DNA of 58,992 nucleotides from Conoideocrella luteorostrata (GCA_032433595.1 JASWJB010000282.1:1-58992); one strand, 5' to 3'. Counted from the first letter of the stretch, positions 32,173 through 43,410 are shown. The notes: generated by a model not told the origin, from the letters alone. Made by a program: numbers and translations.

Positions 32173-34259
32173 CTATTGACCAGTCACATTGTATGCAGTT
32201 GGATACCCAGAAGCGTGTCTACAGGATCCCATCTTGTCCTCCTGGCCAAACGGCATAAATTTGTTCGAATTGTCACAAGGGTCTTTGACAAAATCGTCCG
32301 GACCTAAGTCCTTTCCATCTGGCCCGCTGACATTTATCACTAAGCCACCCGGGCCCGCGTCATTCGCATACACAACACGGAATGGGTAGTATGCTCCAGC
32401 GTTGAGTGATACTGCGAATTTATGCGCATTTTCGTCATTGGCGTTATGGTTTGGAGTATAGCGGTTCGTCAAATCAGGGTTGTCCTTCGTCCAGTCACCG
32501 CATGCTTTGTCGCCAAGCCAAACTAAAGCTACGTCGTCAACATAGCCTATGCTGAACGTATAATTACCGCCTTCGCATGCATATATGAATGCCTTATACT
32601 CCACGCATCCGAAGATATTGTCATATTCTTCTTTCGGTATAGTCATATTGTAGATAGTCGTGGTATCGTTCGGTTGTGCTGACTTAAAATAGGACGTGTT
32701 AAAGTGATCTAAGAATGCCGAACCTCCCCCTGAGTATTGTAACCGGGGTTCAGGAAACTCTGCTTTCTCTATTCCAGTGTTACAAGTGGGCTTAGGGCAG
32801 TGTGATGATGTACTAGACGACGGCGATGATGTACTCGACGACGATGGAGGTTGGCTTGTCGGTACAAACTCGTACACTGGTGTGCTTCCTCCAGGAGTTT
32901 TGGGTGTTCCGGTTGAGAGAGATGTGGTTGGCCCATCATATGGCTGTGTAGTTGTGTATCGACCTGCTGGGGACTGGCTTGTCGGTACAAACTTGTACAC
33001 TGGTGTGCTTCCTCCAGAAGTATTAGGTGTTCCGGTTGAGAGAGATGTGGTTGGCCCGTCATATGGCTGCGTAGTAGTGTATCGGCCTGCTGGGGGCTGG
33101 CTTGGAGGCACGAACACGTATACTGGTGTGCTTCCGCTAGGCATATCTGGCGTTCCAGTTGAGACGGACACAGAAGATCCGCTGTATGTCTGCGTAGTAG
33201 TGTATCGACCCGCTGGCGGCGGAGGCTGGCTTGGTGGCACGAACACGTATACTGGTGTGCTTCCGCTAGGTGTATCTGGTGTTCCGGTTGAGACTGATAC
33301 AGAAGATCCACTGTATGTCTGCGTAGTAGTGTATCGACCTGCTGGCGGCTGGCTTGTCGGTACGTACTCGTACACTGGTGTGCTTCCTCCAGGAGTATTA
33401 GGTGTCCCGGTTGACAGAGATGTGGTTGGCCCGTCATATGGTTGAGTAGTAGTGTATCGACCTGCTGGCGGCTGGCTTGGAGGCACGAATACGTATACGG
33501 GCGTGCTTCCGCTTGGCATATCTGGTGTTCCGGTTGAGACGGACACAGAAGATCCACTGTATGTCTGCGTAGTGGTGTATCGACCTGCTGGCGGCTGGCT
33601 TGGAGGCACAAAAACGTACACTGGTGTGCTTCCGCTAGGTGTATCTGGTGTCCCGGTTGAGACAGATATGGAAGATCCGCTGTACGTCTGCGTAGTAGTG
33701 TATCGACCCGCTGGCGGAGGAGGCTGGCTTAGCGGTGGCACAAATACGTACACTGGCGTGCTTCCGCTAGGGGTATCAGGCGTCCCGGTCGAGACAGATA
33801 CAGAAGATCCGCTGTACGTTTGCGTAGTAGTGTATTGGCCTGCTGGTGCAGGCTTGGAACGAGGTCCGGGAACCAGAACCGTCCCAATGCATGGATGTGT
33901 GCAGTCCGCTGCCGGAGGCAGTGTGGACGGCTCACATGATGTTGTGCCAACGCATGGCGTTGTCTGAGTTATCACTGTGTCTGTTGGTACTGGTGGTACT
34001 GATGGTCCTGGTGCTGTCGGAGAAGACAAACACCTAGTAGAAGTTCTAAAAGGATGCTATTAATATGATGGCCTATGTTGTAACAATCCGGACGATCCTA
34101 CCTGGTTTCTGTGGTTACCGTGGTGGAACCAGAACAGATATATTGCCAAGGTTGAATGTCAACTACAGCTTCGATAGCGTGACAAGTATCACCCACAGCT
34201 ATTCTAGGCGCAACGGACCCCAGAAAGAGCACGGAGGTGCGAAGACCACGCCACATCAT
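32173..34259 (-). CDS. Secreted GLEYA-domain adhesin-like protein with Thr/Pro-rich repeats, two exons, 672 aa
   Basis: Exons run 34259-34102 and 34033-32173, with a 68-nt intron (GTAGGA...CTACTAG) that keeps frame. The first exon encodes a signal-peptide-like start (MMWRGLRTSVLFLGSV). Residues about 95-440 are eight repeats of about 38-42 residues (AGRYTTTQTYSGSS...STGTPxTPSGSTPVY), followed by a Ser-rich linker. The C-terminal about 200 residues are a GLEYA/PA14-like domain: an early Cys pair, FSIGYVDDVALVWLGDKAC and a VVYANDAGPGGLVINVSGPD block corresponding to the GLEYA motif. The family binds carbohydrates or surfaces at the fungal cell wall. The domain is C-terminal and the stalk N-terminal. 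No GPI signal is visible at the end (AYNVTGQ). Confidence 0.88.
32830..33855 (-). repeat. Coding tandem repeat of the GLEYA protein (eight copies, two subtypes)
   Basis: Units of about 114-129 bp. Subtype S reads TYSGSSVSVSTGTPD, subtype P reads PYDGPTTSLSTGTPN. From the N-terminus the order is S S S P S S P P. The opposite strand is also open across most of the array, which I treat as a by-product of in-frame repeats. Confidence 0.9.
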
Positions 34260-36262
34260 ACCGCTCTGAGGTGTGATTCGACACCGGAGTAAAAGGGGAA
34301 ATACAAATAGGTAACTATAAGTGATCTGAAAGCTGAATGGTGGTGAAATTATACAAGTAGGATGATTAGAAACAGAACGTTACTGCTGCGTGGATATGCC
34401 GTGATTTATATAACCTCGATAGCTTGCCAATCTGAAAAAGGCTGTTACTCCCACTTAGTTCTGTGTCTAAGCCGAACATCACATCTTACAACAAGGACTG
34501 AGAAATTATAAAGCACCTGTATAGCCTAGCTCGCCATGGTCTGCTTTCGTTGTAAACTGAGGTTGAATCTAAGTTCTCCGTTTGAGTTTTTGCTATAGTG
34601 GCTCATACCTGGGATAACCTGAATGCGGCCGTGGAACCAACCCAAAATGAGCCTGGATCTTATGATATTCCTATGAATTGCATATAACAAGCAAGTATTT
34701 CAAATTATAAAGTCTTTGCTATCGCACAGCATAATAAAGTTCAGCCCACCAACGGCTGCAAAGTTCCGAGTGCAGAAACAGATGACTATGCCGGCTCCTC
34801 GGACCGCATTCAGACACGGCCCCGCAACGGCAAATGCAAGCTAGGGACTTCCTCAGTAGCACAGAGTAAACATGTGTTTCATTCTACCTTTACCTTTCCT
34901 AGGGGGCCCCATTCCGAAGGCGGAGCGAGAATCGCGGCTGGGAGCTGCACGCCCTTGGCAGGCCCACTCCGTCGTACACCTACACCCGGGCACTCGTACA
35001 TTTCTCGTGCGTTCACGCCTTCTTCCCCATGGCAAACCTAAAAAAAATAAAATGGGCGCCTCCTATCAGCAGCTGCAGCAACTTCAGTTTGCGAAGCAAT
35101 CAATCCGGCCGATTTTCTAATGCGTGCGTGCGTTCGGCTCCCTTATTGACTCTCATTGGGGGCGGCTTGAGAGCTAGGACAAGAAACTTTAAAAAGTACA
35201 CCGCATGATCAATCGATGTTTGCGGATTGTTCAACTGCACTGAGTGGTAACAGAACGAGCGGAAGACTCGGGAAAAAAAGGCTATCAACGAGATTTTCAC
35301 GTTCTCGGGGCGAGAGACGGAGAAAGAGAGAGGAAGCTGGATATAGCTGCGAACAGTCTGGGTTGATTCGGCAGAACATTAAACATGACGAAGCTTGGAA
35401 TGTATAGTCTAGCAGCCACGTTTGTCATGAAGAATATTTCGAGTCCTACAGAAGGGAGTTATGTACTTTAACAGGTATAATGTACAGATTGGGTTTCTAC
35501 CTTGACCTGGATTACACTGTTTTGAGAAAACTATACCTATGTGTCTGAAGTTAACAGCTTTAATAACCTTGTAAACTTGTAACCTAACACGATACGGCGG
35601 GCCGAGCGAGTGCAGTCTCCCACTTGATGACAGCTAATGGGATTTGTGTCATGGCATCACAGGAGATTTCCAATTCCAAGAAATACCAATAGAATAAGAA
35701 AGTGATAAATGTGATATTCTTTGGTATTTTCCTAGTCGAGGTCCCTCCCAAATGCCATTACGTGGTGGATACTCCGGAGAGAGAGGGGTAGCTATTACAT
35801 CTTTTCCATGCATATTCTGCATACATATCCAAGCTCGCTCATCTTTTCTATGTCTGAGTGAAAAAAACAGAAAAAAAAGTTAAAATTGTCTACTAAATAT
35901 TTCCATGTTCAAGCCGAAGCTCCATAGCCTTGCCGCATTATGCTCTTAGTAAAGCGTGAAATTAGTGGCTTGCTCGCTTAAAGTTTAAAGCGTGGAACAT
36001 TATCGTGCAGCATAGCCGACTTAATACTGCAACCATCACTTTCAGGAAATCATTTCATCTTACCTTGGGGCGTTGCTTGCATTTACTGTTTGTAGTATGT
36101 GAGCTGAGCTTAGATTATTAAAAGCTCTTGACCTCCCTCCCTTCATCACTATAGTAGAATTATGCCCGAAATATACTGCATTATATTTTTCTTGCTGCTC
36201 TTCTGTTATGAACCAGGCAACCATTTTTAACTATCTTTTATTTCATTATACATATTTACATA
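34260..36262. other. Two-kilobase gene-free stretch
   Basis: This holds the GLEYA gene promoter side and the upstream region of the Pro-rich gene. Frames are short and without domains. From about 35850 to 36250 the sequence is AT-rich with short A-runs. No repeat family was recognised. Confidence 0.45.
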
Positions 36263-37538
36263 ATGCGGAGCTCTGTGACTCTGGCGCTGCCTGTTCTCAT
36301 CGGCATTAGTCTCTGCGAGGAATTGAAGACGGTCACGAACACAGCTGCAACCAAAACCGTTCACTGTCTTGTAAGCATATAATTTGTGAAGTTCTGAAGT
36401 TTTCCCATTAAAAGTTGTAATAACATTCCGTGCAGGAAGCACCAACGACTCATACACACACAAACCCCCCCATCATTGTTACAGGTAAGACAACTTTGAA
36501 CTGTGAATTTGCGGCTACGAGACTAAGCAAAGAGTCCTAGGTTGCCCACCATCACCTCTGCCGCCATCTCCAGGAAACAGTCAACTGCCGCCAGGGAACG
36601 CTCAACCGCCGTCTCCGGGAAGTGTTCAACCACCCCCTCCGGTAAACGGCTACAGTAAACCACCTTCCCCGGATGGTCAACCTCCTCCAGAAGACGCTCA
36701 ACCGCCGCCCCCAGGGAACGACCAACCACCGTCAGACAATAGCCGAGTAGTACCTCCGGAGAATGGCCATAGTCAACCACCGGGCAATGACCAAGTACCT
36801 CCTGGAAATGGCAACGGCCAACCGCCTCTTAGAAGCGGTCAACCTCCTCCGGATAACGGCCAACCGCCCCCAGAAAACAATCAATCACCGCCGGTCAACA
36901 GCCAACCACCGGACAATAATCGAGTACCTCCTGGAAATAGCAACGGCCAACCTCCTCTAAGAAATGGTCAATCTCCTCCGGATAACGGCCGACCGCCTCC
37001 AGAAAACAATTAATCACCGGAAAATGACCAAGTACCTCCTGGAAATGGCAGCGGCCAGCCGCCTCTAAGAAGTGGTGGTCAACCTCCTCCGGATAACGGC
37101 CAGCCGCCTCCAGAAAACAATCAATCACCGCCGGTCAACAGCCAACCACCTGGCAATGATCAGGTACCTCCTGGAAATGGTAACGGTCAACCGCCTCCAA
37201 GAAGTGGTGGTCAACCTCCTCCGGATAACAGTCAATCTCCTCCGGATAACAGCCAACCGCCTCCAGAAAACAATCAATCACCGCCGGTCAACAGCCAACC
37301 ACCGGGCAATGACCAAGTACCTCCTGGAAATGGCAACGGCCAACCGCCTCTAAGAAGTGGTGGTCAACCCCCACCGGATGACGGCCGACCGCCCCCAGAA
37401 AACAATCAATCACCGCCGGCCAACAGCCAACCATCTCAAGGCGTGGTCCCCGCACCAGTTCCCACAGCAGGAGCAACAAGGCTGTCATTGGGCGGTTGGC
37501 TTCTTGCTAGCTTTGGCGCTTTGATACTGACTATCTGA
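36263..37538 (+). pseudogene. Pro/Asn/Gln-rich putative GPI-anchored cell-wall protein with in-frame stop
   Basis: Exons 36263-36370, 36436-36484 and 36541-37538 join in frame (GTAAGC...TGCAG, GTAAGA...CCTAG). The first exon encodes a signal peptide (MRSSVTLALPVLIGISLC). The third is a long run of PPGN/PPPDN/PPPENN units, with repeats of about 40 residues built from QVPPGNGNGQPPLRSG and QPPPENNQSPPVNSQ. It ends in a typical GPI-attachment tail, Gly/Ala/Ser then a hydrophobic stretch. The codon at 37011-37013 is TAA where the sibling repeats have CAA (Gln), a C-to-T change. The frame stays open for 525 bp beyond it. Without the stop the protein would be 384 residues. This is a null allele, a recent pseudogene, or a truncated secreted form. 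Confidence 0.7.
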
Positions 37539-37853
37539 AGAGTCTCCCATACCGTCGGCGGCGATATTGAGAGTACAGGACTACTCAATCCTCTTTAAGT
37601 TTAGGTATCTATCTAGTCTGATTCAATTTTACTCAATGATGTCAACAAAAAAAAAATGGTGTAGCCAGAGGCCATTTTTCGTCCGAAGTTGTGTCCCTAG
37701 AATAGACTTATATTTTCCCGTGACAGTTCAGTTACTAATACAGAGCTGTACCACTGAATACTACAATAAAATAGTACTTCAAATTTTTTAAAAATGCAAC
37801 TTCTGGAGTGTACCGTTTCTTTCATCGCAATGGATCATCAGACTGCCGCCTTT
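37539..37853. other. 3' flank of the Pro-rich gene
   Basis: AT-rich, no feature recognised. Confidence 0.35.
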
Positions 37854-37900
37854 CGTCTGTTTGTCTGTTTGTCTGTTTGTCTGTTTGTCTGTCTGTCTGG
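37854..37900 (+). repeat. GTCT/GTTT microsatellite
   Basis: Alternating GTCTGTTT units end in three GTCT units, about 46 bp. Confidence 0.9.
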
Positions 37901-38431
37901 CCCCTTGGCAGTGTGAGCTGTGGCGAAATAATACACAAAGCGTGGCCCCTATTCCACGCTACCTTTTATGGCAGCTTTTGTGTTGCAGGAGATATCGAGA
38001 ACCAGGAAAATGCGGCGCGACACGGGGTTGCGACCATCCTGACAAAAACAGGCTATTACAGATGCAATCGAGAAAATGTTGCTTGCTTCATCATCTTGAG
38101 CAGCGTTAAGGCTCCACTCATATTGCGACGAGGATTGTGAACCAAACAAAGCATTCCATCGAAAAGTGTGTCGCCTGCCCGTTAACGTACTCCGTAGTTT
38201 GAGTTGCAAAGAGTTGGTGACTGTTATGACCAGGGTGGTTGCGGGGTCAAGATACTAGTGTGGAATCTAACGGTGCTCTGCTCAAGGACACGGTAACTGG
38301 AACCAGCACCTAAGAGCTAGATCTAGCCTTGCTTCAAGTTAGATCAGTCTGAGGCCATAACCAAAGCAACCGCACCCACCTCATGTTCTTATGAGAAGTA
38401 TGGCGCAGAGGCCAGTTCTCAAAAAGTCACC
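37901..38431. other. Spacer, nothing recognised
   Basis: It contains one TACTCCGTA motif at 38188 and no supported gene. Confidence 0.35.
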
Positions 38432-38447
38432 TACTCCGTACGGAGTA
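38432..38447. repeat. Overlapping TACTCCGTA/TACGGAGTA motifs (palindromic pair)
   Basis: TACTCCGTACGGAGTA is formed by two opposed copies sharing TA. It is one of 17 exact copies of the 9-mer in the window. Confidence 0.9.
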
Positions 38448-38452
38448 CACTT

Positions 38453-38580
38453 GTCTAAGCTAGTACTAGTGACATGTCATTTTTCGGAGAAAATTCTCAA
38501 AAAAAACTAACACTTGTCTTAGCTAGTAATAGTGACATGTCATTTTTTTCGGAGAAAATTCTCAAAAAATTAACTCGCCG
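38453..38580 (+). repeat. 62-bp tandem duplication
   Basis: Two copies share AGCTAGTAMTAGTGACATGTCATTTTT and CGGAGAAAATTCTCAAAAAA. Each contains the palindrome GACATGTC and an inverted GAGAAAATTCTC. No gene is supported. Confidence 0.85.
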
Positions 38581-38752
38581 AAACACCTGTCCAAGCCAAC
38601 TCGACTTTCTTACGGCCGACAACCCGTCCTCATCAAGCCTCACGCATATTCTTAGCTTACATCGAACTGTGTCAAGGGTAATAAACTTTGTCTGCATCCT
38701 GACCACTTTGCACACTCAGGCAGATAAAAGTGTTGGAGCTCCTACTGCTGAC

Positions 38753-38890
38753 GGAAGCGACAGTACGGAAGTGAATTGGAAGAGAAAATAAGAAGCATGT
38801 ACGGAGTGCGGAGTAAATTGATGAATATTGACGATGATGCTTGATGATTATTATTTTCGGCTCCCCCTCTAATTCCCGTCCAAATGCCGC
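38753..38890 (+). repeat. Dispersed repeat C, copy 1
   Basis: It matches 40803-40925 (GGAAGCGACAGTAYGGAAG to CCCGTCCAAATGC). Copy 1 carries 14 extra bp (CGGAGTGCGGAGTA) at about 38801-38814, absent from copy 2. A further match (GATATCTCGTRTTCCTCGTA) lies at 39390 and 40948, so copy 1 may be interrupted by about 480 bp. Confidence 0.75.
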
Positions 38891-39565
38891 CGCCCCCGCC
38901 CCCCCCTCCAACCCCCACACACATGCCCGCCCAAGGGGTATGAAAATTACCCGACCCATCCCGCGAAAATCCCCCCAGAACCTGTGGTACACAGCACTTT
39001 TTTTTTTTGGCCTAAAAAGCCAGAATTTGATCCCAATAGAAAGCGCTCAATCCTCTGAGTCTGGGGAGATTAAAAAAAGAGGTCACATTTATTGGAAGGT
39101 GATTTACAAGAGCTTGCGGAAGAAGGCTGGTGCCATCTATCTCAAGAGACTATCAGTAGTTGGATTGAACCTATGCTTGCGTAACTAAAAAAAAATAATT
39201 GTATTAAGCAAAAACAGATAACATCTTAGAGTCATGAGTAAGCTAGCTAATAAGATCATTTTTATCGGATTTTGGCTTAAAATGCGATAGTTGTGGCCAA
39301 TTCAATCGAGTATTGTTGTTGTGATGCATGGGCCACGATGGGTCGTGTTTTTTTCAGACCGCATGCCGCCGTGCCGCCTTTCCCCGCTTTGATATCTCGT
39401 ATTCCTCGTAAGCCCCTACTTCTAGCCTCACTAAATTCCTCCCGCTCTTGTCAGCACTAAAAGCCTTTCTTTGGCACAAGTGATTTTACAACGTGCACTG
39501 TCAGTGTGCGCCAACTCACTAGTCTAGAGTTAGTGTGCCAATTTTCAAATGAATACATGCTTTAC
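38891..39565. other. Gene-free stretch; possible decayed transposase HTH at 39085-39186
   Basis: One plus-strand frame encodes DLQELAEEGWCHLSQETI, followed by SSWIEPMLA and a stop, which looks like a helix-turn-helix remnant. Without flanking context I cannot assign a family. Confidence 0.25.
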
Positions 39566-39581
39566 TACTCCGTACTCCGTA
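39566..39581. repeat. Tandem TACTCCGTACTCCGTA motif
   Basis: Two overlapping copies with a 7-bp period; another single copy is at 39643-39651. Confidence 0.9.
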
Positions 39582-39651
39582 CAACCCCCCCTGCCTGCAA
39601 ACAATTCCGCTTTCAGGGACTTGACAGTAACCAAAGAAAGCCTACGGAGTA

Positions 39652-40802
39652 AGCTAACGAACTTACCGAAGACGAAGTACTAGGTTCTTAATACTTGCAA
39701 AGCTGCACAAGATACAAAAGCGCCAGCTAATAGTCCTAGGCTAAAAGAATTAGCTTGGGATTAATAGCGTAACTAAGCACTGAGATATATTATTGCAAAG
39801 AGTCAATAGAGAAATAAATTAACTCAAGTCCTCAGTGTGTACGTATTGACCTTGGTGTTGTAGCTAATGGCATTAATTTAAATCTCCGCGCACTCTATGG
39901 TGGCGCAGCCGGTGGGGTCAGGGTTGTGTTCATGGCAGCTGTGCGGAGTGTGGAACACGGCAAAACCACTCCTAACCGAACTGGGCTAGATTCCCACACA
40001 CCCACACGTAAATCACACCCAAAGCCCTGGCACAGGAATTCTGCCACATCGCAATTTTCACCAATTCAATCGCGGCCCTCGCCCAGGCCCTCTTCAATTT
40101 GCTCAAGAATTTGACGTTGCTGACGATGGTGAAGAGGGAAGGAATTGCAGTCGCCCGACCGGGCCGGCGGCTGCACGACGAAACGTGGTTGTCGCGAATT
40201 AAGTTTATGACTATCAAGGTTGCCAGGCATGCGGGGGACAGTTCAATTGAGCCATTTCGTCCACATTGTCTAATTGACCCTTTCAATTCGAATGCCCCCC
40301 ACGGATGCAATTAAAGCTATTTATTGATAAAATTTACCAACTAAATAGCTAGCTAAGCCATATAATAGTTAATGCATTTTTTTTGGTTTAATTTTATCGT
40401 GTTTTTGGTCGCTGAGGCATTACGTCTTGCGGAGCTAATGCCACCTCGATGGCTCGGTTAAACTGTCCCCCGCTTCCCAGGGTCTCTCATTTAAATTACG
40501 TGCGCGGGCGCGGGACGTGGAATGTGGGACATGGCGGCCGCATTAAAACAGCGTGGGCACGGATCAGTACAGCGTTTCCGTACGCCGTGCCGCTGCCATT
40601 AACACAACTAGGTGGAGTCGATCGGCCGAGTGAACCAACCTTTCGTGGAATAGTAAATATTTGGGTTTGACCAGTGTGGGGATGCGACAGAGACTTTTGT
40701 TCCCCAGAAAACCCTGCAAAAAACACTGAACCATAAATTCAACACACCGCATGCAAAAAAAACAGACACGATGCATTCAATGCTCGGCCGCGTGGGGGGT
40801 GT
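39652..40802. other. Gene-free stretch
   Basis: Short frames only. Around 40320-40400 the sequence is AT-rich. No gene or element recognised. Confidence 0.4.
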
Positions 40803-40990
40803 CGGAAGCGACAGTATGGAAGGGAATTGGAAGGGAAAATAACAAGCATGTAAATTGATGAACATTGACGATGATTGATGGTCTGATTCCTTCTTCCAAT
40901 TCCTGTCCAAATGCTTCCTTTCACGCCCGCTTTCCTTCCTGCCTCTGATATCTCGTGTTCCTCGTATCCCCGCATTATCGACCTTTCCGA
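40803..40990 (+). repeat. Dispersed repeat C, copy 2
   Basis: Counterpart of 38753-38890 plus the 39390 block, here contiguous. It reads GCATGTAAATTGATGAA where copy 1 has the 14-bp insertion. Confidence 0.75.
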
Positions 40991-41330
40991 GTTTATGACC
41001 AAATTATTCAATAGCCTTCAACACTACAGAGTATTGACAATCCTATCCGACAGGGAGTGGCAAGTGCAAAACTCAACACCTTGGGTAGGAGGGAGAGGCG
41101 GGGACGACTCTAAACTTGTGTCGCACACAAGGCTATGTTTTTAGGCGAACTGTCGTTAAACATGCACTTGGGGTCGCTGGATGGGGGTCACTGTGAAAAC
41201 CTCTGCTGCATTCGGAGCCAAGTGTGCGTTCAAGGGATGAAGAGAGTTGTTGCCCTTCCAAACAAAAGTGGCCTCCTTTTCGCCTTGCTGTTGGAGTATC
41301 CCGTCAAACGCGCACCGAACACGTGCCTAG

Positions 41331-41661
41331 TCACATGGCCACCCTGGCATGCTTCTTCTTTGTATATTTGGTTACGAACCCTCTGCAGTGCTAACTAGGT
41401 GACCTCCAGTTCAAGAACAGCCCACAGTGCCAGTACTGTACGCATGTTTTAGTGCATAATAGCCTTTCGGAATGTTTCTGAAGGTTGCACAGGGGTTGGT
41501 TGTGCAAGTGCTATCGATACCAAATGCAAAACAATGCAAAAAAAAACATATTCACAAGTCTCTGGTGTCTGTATAATGAGAAGAGGATGATGATGAAGCA
41601 ATGTAGAAGGAGAGCATCAATATCGTCGTGTAAATACCGCGGCGGCAGGGTGGCCACGTGA
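41331..41661. repeat. 331-bp segment bounded by a 16-bp inverted repeat
   Basis: TCACATGGCCACCCTG at 41331-41346 is inverted at 41646-41661 (CAGGGTGGCCACGTGA), 15 of 16 matching. The right half plus flank (about 41485-41705) resembles 51140-51345: GGTTGCACAGG...GTGCAA, then GGGTGGCC...CACGTGAC, then a TTCAACAGT/TTCCAACAGT end. This suggests a MITE-like or LTR-derived family, but I saw no target duplication. Confidence 0.45.
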
Positions 41662-41999
41662 CCTGCTCTGTGCTTCCTATTGCGCTTGACGGAGAATTCA
41701 ACAGTTTCGGAAAAGGTAGAACCGTTTTCCCCTCCGTTTCCCACCGTTCCATTCTTGTTGATCGAATTTGTGGTCCCTCAGGGTGGCCTGCCAGAGCAAC
41801 GCCTGACCAACGCCTGACCAAGAGCGGCAAGGGCACTAACTAAGCCCAAGACGTCCTCAGCCACAGGCACTGTACTCCGTACTCCGTACAAGCGTAGAGC
41901 CCGGAATGTGAATTTGTCGAAATCTTGCTCACGTTAGCTTAGCAGACCTTGAGCGTCTTCCACTCATTGTCATATGTTCTTGGTCGTCTACTCATGGAG
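41662..41999. other. Spacer with tandem TACTCCGTA motifs at 41873-41888
   Basis: Two overlapping copies of the 9-mer at 41873 and 41880. No gene supported. Confidence 0.4.
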
Positions 42000-43410
42000 A
42001 GAGCGGGTTAGTGTCTGTTCGTTGCCGTTTGGGTGATGTCGGCCGGCGACGCCCCGGGACCGCCTCCGGTCTGAGTCGTACGGCTCTGTCGCGCATCGGG
42101 GACGAGGACGGCAGGACTGGAAGGGTGTAGGTGAAGAAATTATTCAAATCCTGAGGGTTGACATGCTCCTGAGGTGGCCCCATGACTGCCAATAGGGTAG
42201 GTACGCTGTTGCTCTGTTATGACCGCTGGTGACGGTGAGTCGTTGGATGCCGTGAGGTCTGCAGTGTGCGGACCAAGGCAGTTAGCACACTGCTCGGCGG
42301 CAGTGCAGCTGTCGGTGGCATGATCAGTCTTTCCGCAGCGCTTGCATCGTGTTTGTCTGTTGCATGCGTGTCGTGTGGTAGTCCCGGCAATTTTCGCACT
42401 GCTTGGGAGGGTTGGTTCTTCGATCAGCCTGGCTAGTCGGCTGGAGCCAAACAAGCCCCAAGGACCATTGGCTGGTTTAAGAGAGGAAATGATGAGTGTT
42501 TCATAGGGAAGTTGTTCGTTATCACGATGAGAAACTCTGATGCTGACCAGCGTGATCCCCGTCTGATGATTGATTTCGTCACGCACCGCAACCTCGTAGT
42601 TGAGTTCGTTTCCGTAAAGATCCGTGAGCATGCGAGGGCAAATTGCTAATAGCGTAAGTGTACTCCGTACCATTTCTGGCTAATCTCCACCGCCATTACG
42701 CCGAGGTCTTTAGCCCATTCTGCCCTGGCGCTCTACAAGGAGGTCGCGTATACGGAGTAGACTTTTCTATAATACGTATAGCCTATCCACTATTCACTTG
42801 AAGTTTTTGCGGAATCCGGCTAAGCTCAATGCCAGTCTTGCTGGCGACATGAGCGCGGATGGCGTAGCCGATGTGGTTTCTAGCCGGGGGCGTCGGTTTT
42901 AAGGCGGACGAAGACCCGGAGGTCCCCTTGGGGTGGGGAACGCACTAGTGATGGGGGTTGCCCTTGTTTGCGATGATGGGTGGCAGCGGGTTGGTGCAGC
43001 GGCAGAGCGGGTAAACAGACGTTGTGGTGGGCGAGCGAGTCGAAGAGGCCTGGAGCATTAGCAGCGATGCTGCTATAGGTCGGTGCAGAGGCGCAATTGG
43101 TGGAGAGTGCTTGTTTCCAGAATCCGAGAAGACTGCGGGAGAAATGAAACGCAAAATCACGCTCCGGCCAAGTTGTGAATTCGTCCAGCTGCTGTCCTTC
43201 TGCAATAGCAGCATTGCACATCCGGGTGAGTGGCGACGATGGCGTCTGGGCCAACCGGCCGCGTGCTGGTGAGACCCCAATGTCAGTGATCCCGACGGGG
43301 AAGCTGTCACGAAGGAGGGCTGCGTGGGCGTCTCGGGCTAAATTCTTAGGCGTAGACGGCGAGATCAGAAGGATCCGGCTGGTACGGCGGGCTGGAGGTG
43401 GCCATTGCCA
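42000..43410 (-). mobile_element. Tad-like LINE ORF1 (gag-like) relic, copy 2
   Basis: On the minus strand the upstream part gives a frame ending DLRVFVRLKTDAP (43410-42880). After a frameshift, blocks such as IGYAIRAHVASKTG, RDLLVERQ, AEWAKDLGVMAVEISQKW and TDLYGNELNYEVAVRDE follow. FGSSRLARLI and two CCHC-type zinc knuckles (CKRCGKTDHATDSC, then CANC) complete ORF1 to about 42130. This order is that of ORF1 in fungal Tad-clade non-LTR retrotransposons. Stops, frameshifts and the 7-bp motif copies at 42661 and 42751 break the frame. The ORF2 reverse transcriptase is not visible downstream. Confidence 0.75.

Noticed and set aside
32777..33967. Long plus-strand frames opposite the GLEYA repeats
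   Set aside because: They consist only of the antisense translation of in-frame repeats and have no start context, splice support or domain.
36523..37488. Several minus-strand frames in the Pro-rich repeat region
   Set aside because: The plus strand gives a signal peptide, two phase-matched introns and a GPI tail; the minus frames are repeat shadows.
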